Assembly: GCA_012103475.1 (NCBI GenBank)
Contig: WLWS01000004.1
Coordinates: 310,001-374,000, forward strand
Direction: 5' to 3'
Source of the DNA: Gammaproteobacteria bacterium
Lineage (GTDB): Bacteria > Pseudomonadota > Gammaproteobacteria > Eutrophobiales > Eutrophobiaceae
DNA: 64,000 nucleotides
Position numbers and translations under genes: made by a program. Under the pieces are notes generated by a model. The model was not told where the DNA came from, did not search any database, and saw nothing but the letters and a program-made list of their open reading frames with translations. How positions within the stretch are numbered: the first letter of the stretch is position 1; every line of letters begins with the position of its first letter. Below, piece after piece: positions 9,670-17,101 of this stretch.

Positions 9670-10296
9670 CTAATTTTGTCTAAATTTTCTCGCAATCCAG
9701 TAATCGAGACTGATGAACTTTCCACCACCAAGAAAAAACAATGCTATAAGCATGACAAAATAGGTCGCCGCCCATTCAATACCATTGTTGGAGACAAGAA
9801 AACTGCCGTGTTCTGTCAACCAGTTGAAGTTACCGTGCTCCTCAAGAATACTACGTGCACGAGATAGTCTGTCGAGCGCATCGCCAGCATTTTCAGAAGC
9901 AAAGGGGCTTTTTAGATCGTGTACGGCCTGCCAGCCATGCTGCCAGTGTACGGTGACCATCGCGACTATCATGGTAACCATAAGTGGAACCGACACCCAA
10001 CGAACACCGAGCCCAAGCGCCAGAGCAATTGCTCCGAAATACTCCGCACCCCAGGCCATGTAGGCATTCAGTGCGGGTAGAGGCAGCCCCAGTCCCCAGT
10101 CAGAATTGCCAAACCATTCAATAATCGGATCAAGTGAGCTGTCTTTATCAAAGGGGTTCCACTTATTATTAGCAGCAAACCAGAACACCGGAGCAAGATA
10201 GGCACGTAACAACAACGAACCGAGCATATCTGTGGAATTCCTTATTTTATCCAATAAGTCTTGTCCAATATTGGCAAGTGTAATTAGTGCACCCAT
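9670..10296 (-). CDS. DoxX family membrane protein, HvfX/HvfD-like RiPP metallophore partner
   Basis: A 208-residue inner-membrane protein with four hydrophobic segments in the DoxX arrangement. Features typical of the subgroup encoded with HvfA/HvfB/HvfC are LLLRAYLAPVFWFA near residue 27, the WGLGLP turn near 90, and a second helix pair containing VRWVSVPLMVTMIVAMVTVH. In related operons this protein is the fourth component, associated with copper or metal handling by the RiPP. Here it is separated from hvfC by the FMN oxidoreductase gene and follows it by 112 bases. Its biochemical role is not established from sequence. Confidence 0.78.
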   Translation of the reverse strand: MGALITLANIGQDLLDKIRNSTDMLGSLLLRAYLAPVFWFAANNKWNPFDKDSSLDPIIEWFGNSDWGLGLPLPALNAYMAWGAEYFGAIALALGLGVRWVSVPLMVTMIVAMVTVHWQHGWQAVHDLKSPFASENAGDALDRLSRARSILEEHGNFNWLTEHGSFLVSNNGIEWAATYFVMLIALFFLGGGKFISLDYWIARKFRQN

Positions 10297-10339
10297 CTTT
10301 CTCCCCCTGAAACCGCTTAGATCTGTGAGCCGTACTGTG

Positions 10340-10355
10340 AGTAATTTGAATTACT
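10340..10355. repeat. Perfect palindrome between the FMN oxidoreductase and DoxX genes
   Basis: AGTAATT-TG-AATTACT is a perfect 7-base inverted repeat in the 112-base gap upstream of the DoxX-family gene. It could be an operator for an internal promoter or a transcript processing stem. No T run follows on either strand. The function is unknown. Confidence 0.3.
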
Positions 10356-10408
10356 TCGACAAAGATTATCTGTCGGAGTTTCGCTTTTTTTGACAGAATT
10401 ACTGATAT

Positions 10409-11905
10409 TCAGTCCTGAACCGGATACAGTTCATCCAGACCGCTGGATAAACCATTCGGCCCCACGACTCTGGCATGAAACCTACGCAGTTGACGTGGTC
10501 TCTTCACCCCACAGGAATAGGCAATTGTACCAACTTCTTTTTGCATGTTTTTTGCGTAGTGCATGACACGCTGGGCCTTTTCTTCAGAGACTAGGCCCCT
10601 CTGTAGTTTCTTATTATGAGTGGTGATTCCTGTTGGACAGGTATTTTTGTTGCATTGCAGGGCCTGTATACAGCCAAGGGCAAACATAAATCCCCGGGCA
10701 GAAGTTACGAAATCAACACCGACACACAAGGCCCAGGCAACATCAGTCGGTGTGATCAATTTGCCGGATGCAATCACTTTTACTCGATCACGAAGACCAT
10801 GTTCATTTAGTTTATCGATGAGAAGCGGTAAGCTTTCACGCAAAGGTAATCCCATGTCATCCATCAATGGCATCGGCGCCGCACCAGTGCCCCCGTCAGC
10901 GCTATCAACGGTGATAAAGTCCGGCGCTGCTTCAATTCCAATCTCGTTAATATCGCGAAACAGATTATCAAGCCATCCATATGCTCCGATCACCACTTTG
11001 AATCCGACCGGCTTTCCTGTCACTCGTCGAATACGAGCTACCATATTCAGCAAGTCCTCATTACTATTAATATCGGGATGTCGATTCGGACTGATTGAAT
11101 CTTTGCCTTCCTCTATGCCTCTGATACTGGCTATTTGGGCTGTCACCTTGGCCCCCGGCAGAATGCCCCCTTTACCCGGTTTCGCTCCCTGACTCATTTT
11201 CAGTTCAAACATCTTGACCTGTTCGTGAGCAGCAATTTGTTTTAATTTTTCATCATCAAGATTACCGTCCTGATCTCGTACACCGTATTTAGCCGTTCCA
11301 ATTTGGTAAACAATATCTGCGCCGCCTTCGAGATGGTAGGGCGACAGACCACCTTCTCCCGTATTCATCCAGGATCCAGCCATCTTCGCACCCCTGGACA
11401 ATGCCAGTACGGCCGGTTTTGAAATTGCACCATAACTCATGCCGGAAATATTGAAAAAAGATGAATGCGTATAGGGATGCTCACAATAAGGACCAACTGT
11501 AACTGCTTCAGGTTCTACTGCGTCTTTGCCGAGTGTGGGATACGGACAGTTGACGAAAAGCACTGTTCCGGGGGGACGCAAGTCACGGCTGGATCCGAAA
11601 GCCACGGTATTATCCAGATTTTTAGCCGCACGATAAGCCCAGGAACGTTGTGCCCGGTTAAAAGGAAGTTCTTCCCTGTCCATGGCAAAGAAGTACTGTC
11701 GAAAAAACTCACCGAGATGTTCAAAGAGATATCGAAAATGACCGACTACAGGGTAATTCCGACGTATAGCGTGTTTGGTCTGAGTGACATCCAGAATGAA
11801 AACGATAATGATCACCAGTACTGCCAGACCGATAAAAAAAATGAACAGGGCCGTCATGACCTCAAGACTGGTCAACAGGAAGCTCTGAATCTGCTGCGTG
11901 TTCAT
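10409..11905 (-). CDS. Membrane-anchored FMN-binding glutamate-synthase-family oxidoreductase
   Basis: 498 residues: one N-terminal membrane helix (about 13-40), then a domain homologous to the FMN/Fe-S domain of the glutamate synthase large subunit. Visible landmarks are TGEGGLSPYHLEGG, the FMN-site region SADGGTGAAP near 315, and near the C terminus CIQALQCNKNTC, a C-x5-C-x4-C spacing that matches the three 3Fe-4S ligands of GltB. The amidotransferase domain is absent, so it cannot by itself be a glutamine-dependent GOGAT. Such stand-alone proteins are common but of unclear function. Here the gene lies 48 bases after the hvfC-like gene and before the DoxX gene, inside the metallophore operon, which suggests a redox role linked to the RiPP or its metal. 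Confidence 0.85.
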   Translation of the reverse strand: MNTQQIQSFLLTSLEVMTALFIFFIGLAVLVIIIVFILDVTQTKHAIRRNYPVVGHFRYLFEHLGEFFRQYFFAMDREELPFNRAQRSWAYRAAKNLDNTVAFGSSRDLRPPGTVLFVNCPYPTLGKDAVEPEAVTVGPYCEHPYTHSSFFNISGMSYGAISKPAVLALSRGAKMAGSWMNTGEGGLSPYHLEGGADIVYQIGTAKYGVRDQDGNLDDEKLKQIAAHEQVKMFELKMSQGAKPGKGGILPGAKVTAQIASIRGIEEGKDSISPNRHPDINSNEDLLNMVARIRRVTGKPVGFKVVIGAYGWLDNLFRDINEIGIEAAPDFITVDSADGGTGAAPMPLMDDMGLPLRESLPLLIDKLNEHGLRDRVKVIASGKLITPTDVAWALCVGVDFVTSARGFMFALGCIQALQCNKNTCPTGITTHNKKLQRGLVSEEKAQRVMHYAKNMQKEVGTIAYSCGVKRPRQLRRFHARVVGPNGLSSGLDELYPVQD

Positions 11906-11953
11906 ATTAAGTTTCCCCCGGATTGTGCAAATTTGGGCGCGCAGAGCGCCGAA

Positions 11954-12742
11954 TCAGTTGATTCTGCTGCCAAGAATAATATCTTTTTCTTGCATGCCCT
12001 GAAGTATGTCTCTGCCACCATTGACTACTACCTGTGGCTGAGGATGTTGGATTTGCTCAGCAATATCCAGCAATATCGCTTCGCCGGATCGTTCAGTATC
12101 ATTCTGCAATACTTCTATCAGACGTGCTGAAACGGGATTCAATTCGAGAAAGCCGACTTCATCTTGTCGATCTCTGTAAACCACCAGATAGCTGGGCTGC
12201 TGAGGGGGCTGCTTGGGTAGAAAATCGGGTGATATCCGGTGTACCGGATAGTGATAGACAAATGGCCAGGCCAGGGGGCTAAGAACCGGATTTGCACTGA
12301 GCAGATTGCCATCTCGGTCGACCTTATCATCGTCAAGCTCGCGCGTATCTATCGCAATCGCCAACTCGAGCCACTCGTAGTGGGCCAACTCATTCATAAA
12401 AGGATAATCGTCTGACTGAACTTCACGTTCATTATTCAAATATTGCAGGAATTCCTGAGTCATCTTGGGAAACAACGGCGTTCTGGCCTGATGGTTCTTG
12501 AAATAATCCCTTGTCATTGCCTCCCATTTATCATCACTCAGTATTTTTCTAAGCACCGGAAAGCCCTTGGCCAGAAAATCTTCAATATTGTTAAAAAGGA
12601 GGTCGCGGTAAATCTGCATCCGCCGGTCTTCGATATCCTCCGGTGCAGGAGCGTTCTGTGGATCGCGTATATGGCGGGTGAACTGGTATTGAATTTCCCT
12701 GAAATCGTGAGGAAGGCTATCCCCTTTGTGCGATGCTGGCAT
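11954..12742 (-). CDS. HvfC-like RiPP maturation protein (DUF2063 N-terminal domain)
   Basis: A 262-residue cytosolic protein with the DUF2063 type N-terminal domain (about 15-105: DFREIQYQFTRHIRDP, then RMQIYRDLLFNN, LAKGFPVLRKIL and ELAHYEWLELA). Its C-terminal part (about 180-255) resembles a peptide-recognition domain. Proteins of this family partner with the MNIO enzyme HvfB/BufB/MbnB and present the precursor peptide. The gene overlaps the end of the hvfB-like gene by 26 bases, which points to translational coupling and a stable complex. The assignment rests on the family and on the hvfA-hvfB-hvfC order. Confidence 0.88.
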   Translation of the reverse strand: MPASHKGDSLPHDFREIQYQFTRHIRDPQNAPAPEDIEDRRMQIYRDLLFNNIEDFLAKGFPVLRKILSDDKWEAMTRDYFKNHQARTPLFPKMTQEFLQYLNNEREVQSDDYPFMNELAHYEWLELAIAIDTRELDDDKVDRDGNLLSANPVLSPLAWPFVYHYPVHRISPDFLPKQPPQQPSYLVVYRDRQDEVGFLELNPVSARLIEVLQNDTERSGEAILLDIAEQIQHPQPQVVVNGGRDILQGMQEKDIILGSRIN

Positions 12743-13574
12743 CTTGCGACTCCCCGTGCTGCAGCTGTAACTGTCGAATCATATCAACCTCGTCGAACAA
12801 TTCCTGCATCGAGGGAATATTAAAATCCCGTTCAAGCAAGGTCGGGAAAACCCCGTATAACTCATAGGCTTTCTCAAGGAGCTTCCATACCGGATCGATC
12901 ACATTCGAACCGTGAGTATCAACTCTGAGGTCTTCAGCTTCCTCGTAGTGGCCTGCAATATGCGCGTATGCTATTCGATCTTCTGGCATAACAGCCAGAA
13001 AAGTTTCCGCATCGTAATTATGATTGATGCTGTTTACATAAATATTGTTTATGTCGAGCAACAATTGACAATCTGCTTTTGCAATTATCGCGTTAATGAA
13101 TTCGGCCTCACTCATCTCAGCGCCCGGTGCCGCATAATAGGAGACATTTTCGATAACTAGAGGTCGGCCAATAATATCCTGCGTACGCTGAATTCTTTCT
13201 GCGACATAGTCCACAGCGGCTTCAGTAAACGGAATGGGCATAAGATCGTAAAGATGGCCATCGTCACCACAATAGCTGAGATGTTCACTGTAAGAACGTA
13301 TATTAAAAGTGTCGAGAAACTGCCTTACTTTTCGAAGAAATGCTTCATCCAGAGGAGCCGGGCCACCGATATTTAAAGACAGGCCATGACAGACGAAGGG
13401 GATTCGTTCACAAAGCGCATGGAACTGACGTCCGAACCGACCGCCAACATCGATCCAGTTTTCCGGCGCCACTTCCATAAACTCAATATGAGCAGGAATA
13501 TGGTCTGCAAGCGAGCCAATAAAGGCTCGCCGCAGACCTAAACCTGCACCCTGAACAGGGTACTGACTAGACAT
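12717..13574 (-). CDS. HvfB-like multinuclear iron RiPP-modifying oxidase (DUF692, MNIO)
   Basis: 285 residues with the DUF692 TIM-barrel fold of MbnB/HvfB/BufB. Visible family features are VQGAGLGLRRAF, a HIEFMEVAPENWID segment at the first barrel strand, VCHGLSLNIGG, SYSEHLSYCG, VIENVSYYA, LLLDINNIYVN and IAYAHIAGH, which carry the His/Asp/Glu iron ligands. Members use two or three irons and O2 to modify cysteines of a precursor; HvfB-type enzymes convert Cys in EGKCG motifs to oxazolone/thioamide groups that bind Cu(I). The precursor gene lies immediately upstream (54-base gap) and the partner gene overlaps downstream. The substrate is inferred from this neighbourhood. Confidence 0.92.
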   Translation of the reverse strand: MSSQYPVQGAGLGLRRAFIGSLADHIPAHIEFMEVAPENWIDVGGRFGRQFHALCERIPFVCHGLSLNIGGPAPLDEAFLRKVRQFLDTFNIRSYSEHLSYCGDDGHLYDLMPIPFTEAAVDYVAERIQRTQDIIGRPLVIENVSYYAAPGAEMSEAEFINAIIAKADCQLLLDINNIYVNSINHNYDAETFLAVMPEDRIAYAHIAGHYEEAEDLRVDTHGSNVIDPVWKLLEKAYELYGVFPTLLERDFNIPSMQELFDEVDMIRQLQLQHGESQDASIAQRG

Positions 13575-13583
13575 AAGAACAAG

Positions 13584-13599
13584 ATTTCAAAATTGAAAT
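13584..13599. repeat. Intercistronic palindrome between precursor and modifying-enzyme genes
   Basis: ATTTCAA-AA-TTGAAAT is a perfect 7-base inverted repeat in the 54-base gap between the precursor gene and the hvfB-like gene. Such stems can slow decay of the upstream message or cause partial termination, which would give more precursor than enzyme. No clear T run follows on the minus strand, so I regard it as a processing or stability element at most. Confidence 0.3.
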
Positions 13600-13628
13600 T
13601 TGCCAGTGTATTTAAAGCAAAAAACGGC

Positions 13629-14063
13629 TTACTTGCCGCCGCATTTGCCTTCGCCACATTTACCTTCGGCTTCCTTTTTGCCTTCACCACATTTGCCTTC
13701 ACCACACTTGCCTTCGGCGTCTTTTTTACCTTCACCACATTTGCCTTCGCCACACTTGCCTTCGGCATCTTTTTTACCTTCACCACATTTGCCTTCACCA
13801 CACTTGCCTTCGGCGTCTTTTTTACCTTCACCGCATTTGCCTTCACCACACTTGCCTTCGGCGTCTTTTTTACCTTCACCACATTTGCCTTCACCACACT
13901 TTCCCTCGGCACTATGAGCGTCAGCAAGCATGTACCCGCTTGACAACTCGCTCATAGCAAAAGGGTTTTCTGCTGCGTTAGCAATTGGGCTCAAAGCCAG
14001 CGAAACTGCGAAAGTGGTGCCCAGAGCTGCAGCAATTGGTTTTAAATTAGACTTATTTGACAT
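13629..14063 (-). CDS. HvfA-like RiPP metallophore precursor with twelve EGKCG motifs
   Basis: A 144-residue exported precursor peptide. Residues 1-30 form a signal peptide ending in Ala-Asn-Ala. The leader NPFAMSELSSGYMLAD (33-48) is the signature of the HvfA family. Residues 52-144 are five copies of a 16-residue unit AEGKCGEGKCGEGKKD (last copy ending KKE) and a short final unit, giving 12 EGKCG motifs and 12 cysteines. In characterised HvfA, cysteines in EGKCG become copper-binding oxazolone/thioamide pairs, so this peptide could carry up to 12 sites. AGGAGGA about 7 bases before the ATG is a strong ribosome binding site. The mature peptide has almost no hydrophobic residues. Confidence 0.93.
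   Translation of the reverse strand: MSNKSNLKPIAAALGTTFAVSLALSPIANAAENPFAMSELSSGYMLADAHSAEGKCGEGKCGEGKKDAEGKCGEGKCGEGKKDAEGKCGEGKCGEGKKDAEGKCGEGKCGEGKKDAEGKCGEGKCGEGKKEAEGKCGEGKCGGK
13632..13910 (-). repeat. 48-base tandem repeat array inside the precursor gene
   Basis: Five 48-base units plus a 39-base partial unit encode residues 52-144 of the HvfA-like peptide. The units are almost identical at the DNA level, differing mainly at third positions, so the array is young or kept uniform by recombination and is likely to vary in copy number between strains. Because the unit is a multiple of three, all six frames stay open across it and give spurious repetitive reading frames on both strands. 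Confidence 0.92.
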
Positions 14064-14093
14064 CAGGGGATCCTCCTGAACTACTGTTAATTG

Positions 14094-14112
14094 AAAAAGC
14101 CCTTAACGGGCC
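14094..14112 (-). terminator. Weak terminator-like hairpin upstream of the hvfA-like gene
   Basis: Reading the minus strand, GCCC-GTTAA-GGGC is followed directly by TTTTT (14098-14094). The stem has only four or five pairs. It lies about 230 bases after the lysS stop and about 30 bases before the precursor start, so it could end lysS transcription or act as an attenuator in the precursor leader. The rest of the 278-base lysS-hvfA gap holds no gene, and I could not identify a convincing promoter in it. Confidence 0.35.
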
Positions 14113-14341
14113 AGTTTGTATTTATCGTCATTGACCGATTGTTAAAATTATCCCGGGTATCGGTTAATGCCCAGTGTATCTGTATTACATAACCAAAACG
14201 ATCACAACTGTGGACAACGACTGACTGGAAAAGTTTCTGAGCTTATCTATAGAGTGTGTTATCTGCCGCCAGCCAAATTCAACATGTCACTGTTCCCTGG
14301 TTTTATTACTTTTAAAAAACAACCAGATAGGGTATTTTTCT

Positions 14342-15841
14342 CTAGTCTGACTCTTTATTACGCATATGCGGAAAGAGGATGACATCGCGGATGGAAGCCG
14401 CATTAGTAAGAAACATAACCAGGCGATCAATACCGATTCCTTCACCGGCAGTTGGCGGCATACCATACTCAAGCGCCGTAATATAATCTTCATCGTAATG
14501 CATCGCTTCCTGATCCCCGGCATCTTTGTCTTCAACCTGCTTTTTGAAGCGTTCGGCCTGATCCTCCGGATCATTCAGTTCGGAAAAACCGTTTGCGATT
14601 TCGCGGCCACCAATAAAAAATTCGAAGCGATCGGTGACAAAAGGATTTTCATCATTTTTTCGAGCCAAAGGTGAGACTTCAGTCGGATAGGCGGTAATGA
14701 ATGTCGGCTCTTTCAGTTTCGATTCAACGGTTTTTTCAAATAATTCAATTTGTAATTTACCTAAACCATAACTGCTCTCAAGAGTCACTCCGAGTTCCGA
14801 CAAAATTCCTCTGAGACCCTGTTCTGTTTCAAGATCACCTGCGCTCAGGTCCGGGTTATAAAAAAGAATTGATTCAATCACCGTCATTCGACGGAATTTT
14901 CCCTGCAGATCATAATCTTCATCCTGATAGCTGATTTTGAGGCTTCCGTTGATCTTTTGCACCAGATCCTTCACAAGTTGCTCAGTTAAATCCATCAGAT
15001 CATGATAATCGGCGTATGCCTGATAAAACTCCAGCATAGTGAATTCCGGATTATGTCTTGGTGACACACCTTCGTTTCGAAAACTACGGTTTATTTCAAA
15101 AACACGCTCAATGCCGCCGACAACGAGTCGTTTCAGATAAAGCTCCGGCGCAATCCTTAGAAAAAGCTCCATATCCAGGGAATTGTGATGAGTTATAAAC
15201 GGTCTCGCTGTTGCTCCACCCGGAATAACGTGCATCATCGGTGTTTCCACTTCAACAAAATTCTCAGCATGCAGATAGCTGCGAATAAATTCGATAACCT
15301 GAGAACGAACCCTAAACACCTCGCGACTTTCAGGGTTTGTAATTAAATCCAGATAGCGTTGGCGATAGCGAGTTTCCTGGTCCGTGAGACCATGGAATTT
15401 TTCCGGCAGTGGTCGTAAGGACTTGCTGAGCAATTGAATCGAGTCAAGATGAACACTGAGTTCACCCTTATTGGTTTTCATCATCACGCCGCTGGCACCG
15501 ATAATGTCACCAATATCCCATTTTTTAAATTGTTCGTTATATATACCCTCAGGTAAATCATCGCGACGAAGATAAATCTGAATCTTGCCGGACATATCCT
15601 GTATGTGCGCGAAAGAAGCCTTTCCCATAACCCGGCGTGTCATCATCCGACCAGCGATATTCACCCGCAGATTTGCCTGTTCCAGCTCTTCCTTACTTTG
15701 CTCTCCATACTGTGCGATTAAATCCGCTGCCAAAGAATCGCGTCGAAAATCGTTTGGATACGCATTACCTTTTCCACGCAGGGTCTGTAACTGATTTCTC
15801 CGTTGCGCAATCAACTCATTTTCATTTTGTTCAGTTGTCAT
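14342..15841 (-). CDS. lysS: Lysyl-tRNA synthetase, class II
   Basis: Charges tRNA-Lys with lysine in the cytosol. 499 residues is the normal length. The N-terminal OB-fold anticodon-binding domain covers about 60-145 ([19 protein letters not shown]), and the class II catalytic domain follows with motif 2 [18 protein letters not shown] near residue 258 and motif 3 near the end ([11 protein letters not shown]). It lies downstream of prfB on the same strand with 68 bases between them, the usual prfB-lysS pair. Confidence 0.98.
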   Translation of the reverse strand: MTTEQNENELIAQRRNQLQTLRGKGNAYPNDFRRDSLAADLIAQYGEQSKEELEQANLRVNIAGRMMTRRVMGKASFAHIQDMSGKIQIYLRRDDLPEGIYNEQFKKWDIGDIIGASGVMMKTNKGELSVHLDSIQLLSKSLRPLPEKFHGLTDQETRYRQRYLDLITNPESREVFRVRSQVIEFIRSYLHAENFVEVETPMMHVIPGGATARPFITHHNSLDMELFLRIAPELYLKRLVVGGIERVFEINRSFRNEGVSPRHNPEFTMLEFYQAYADYHDLMDLTEQLVKDLVQKINGSLKISYQDEDYDLQGKFRRMTVIESILFYNPDLSAGDLETEQGLRGILSELGVTLESSYGLGKLQIELFEKTVESKLKEPTFITAYPTEVSPLARKNDENPFVTDRFEFFIGGREIANGFSELNDPEDQAERFKKQVEDKDAGDQEAMHYDEDYITALEYGMPPTAGEGIGIDRLVMFLTNAASIRDVILFPHMRNKESD

Positions 15842-15909
15842 TCAGTTATTATCACTTGTGCTTGCTAAAATGTCATTCAGGGAAAATTTTTAATTATTGA
15901 TGACCGTAT

Positions 15910-17008
15910 TTAGAGACCGCTTTTCAGGCTTGCCTCGATAAATTTGTCCAGATTGCCATCAAGCACGGCCTGAGTGTTGGATGATTCTACTCCGGTACGC
16001 AGATCCTTAATACGGGATTGGTCCAGGACATAGGAACGTATCTGACTACCCCAGCCAATATCGGCCTTGGAATCTTCCATTGCCTGTTTTTCCGAGTTCA
16101 GCTTTAATAATTCCATTTCGTACAACTTTGCACGTAATTGTTTCATTGCCCGATCCCGGTTTTTATGCTGAGAACGATCACTTTGACACTGAACCACCAG
16201 ACCACTTGGGATGTGCGTAAGACGAACAGCAGAATCAGTTTTATTAACATGCTGACCACCTGCGCCACTGGCACGATAGGTATCAACGCGTAAATCAGCC
16301 GGATTTATATCTACGTCAATATTATCGTCAATTTCAGGCGAGACGAACACAGAGGCGAATGAGGTGTGTCGACGATTACCGGAATCAAAGGGCGACTTTC
16401 TAACCAGCCTGTGAACACCTGTTTCAGTCCGCAACCAGCCAAAGGCGTATTCTCCCTCGTAGCGAATAGTCGCGCTCTTGATCCCGGCTACATCACCGGG
16501 TGAGGCTTCAACGAGCTCGGTTTTGAAATTATGTTGCTCTCCCCAGCGCAAATACATTCGCAATAACATTTCTGCCCAGTCCTGAGCTTCAGTCCCCCCG
16601 GAGCCAGATTGAATTTCAAGAAAGGTGTTATTGGCATCCATATCACCAGAGAACATGCGTCGAAATTCCATTTCAGCAAGTTGTTTTTCCAGTCCTTCCA
16701 GATCAGAAACCACAACCTCAACAGTTTCAGTGTCATTCTCTTCTTTTGCCAGAGATAATAATTCTTCAGCCTCATCAAGACTCGAAGTTAATACATCGAT
16801 TGTTTCCACAACCAGTTCCAGAGAAGCCCTTTCACGACCAAGCTCCTGTGCCCTGTCTGGCGTATTCCATACTTCCGGATCTTCTAGTTCGCGACGTACT
16901 TCGGTGAGTCTCTCCGCGCGCTCAGCATAATCAAAGGTACCCCCTGAGAGCATCCGTACGCTCTCTCTGGTCTTTTATTTGTAAAACGACTGAATTAATT
17001 TCCAGCAT
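15910..17008 (-). CDS. prfB: Peptide chain release factor 2, with programmed +1 frameshift
   Basis: RF2 recognises UGA and UAA stop codons and triggers peptide release. Translation starts at ATG 17008 ([10 protein letters not shown]), reads 25 codons to an in-frame TGA at 16933-16931, and must shift +1 to continue with Asp-Tyr-Ala-Glu to the stop near 15910, giving 365 residues, the same length as E. coli RF2. Both functional motifs are present: SPF for stop recognition (in [11 protein letters not shown]) and GGQ for hydrolysis (in [10 protein letters not shown]). An open frame also begins at ATG 16953, but its first seven codons are an artefact of the shifted frame. The next gene downstream is lysS. 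Confidence 0.97.
16931..16944 (-). promoter_or_regulatory. RF2 autoregulatory frameshift site
   Basis: On the minus strand the sequence is AGG GGG TAC CTT TGA, with TGA at 16933-16931. It has the internal Shine-Dalgarno-like AGGGGG, the slippery CTT and the in-frame UGA, the same arrangement as in E. coli prfB. When RF2 is scarce the ribosome pauses at UGA and slips forward one base, making more RF2. Confidence 0.95.
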
Positions 17009-17101
17009 GATAATCGCCTGCTCTGAATTTTTGTGAGCGCGGATTCTACTACAGACAGACAAAGCGATCCAAAAAGCTGAAGAAAGCAGGAAACTCAGAA
17101 A

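Noticed and set aside
13538..13943. Several long repetitive open frames on both strands across the 13.6-13.9 kb repeats, and a CRISPR-like look of the array
   Set aside because: The 48-base unit is a multiple of three, so all frames stay open. Only the minus-strand frame has a signal peptide, HvfA leader, EGKCG motifs and a strong ribosome binding site. There are no unique spacers.
16934..16953. prfB starting at ATG 16953
   Set aside because: The first codons are in the shifted frame only. The true start is 17008, with the conserved frameshift site at the in-frame TGA.
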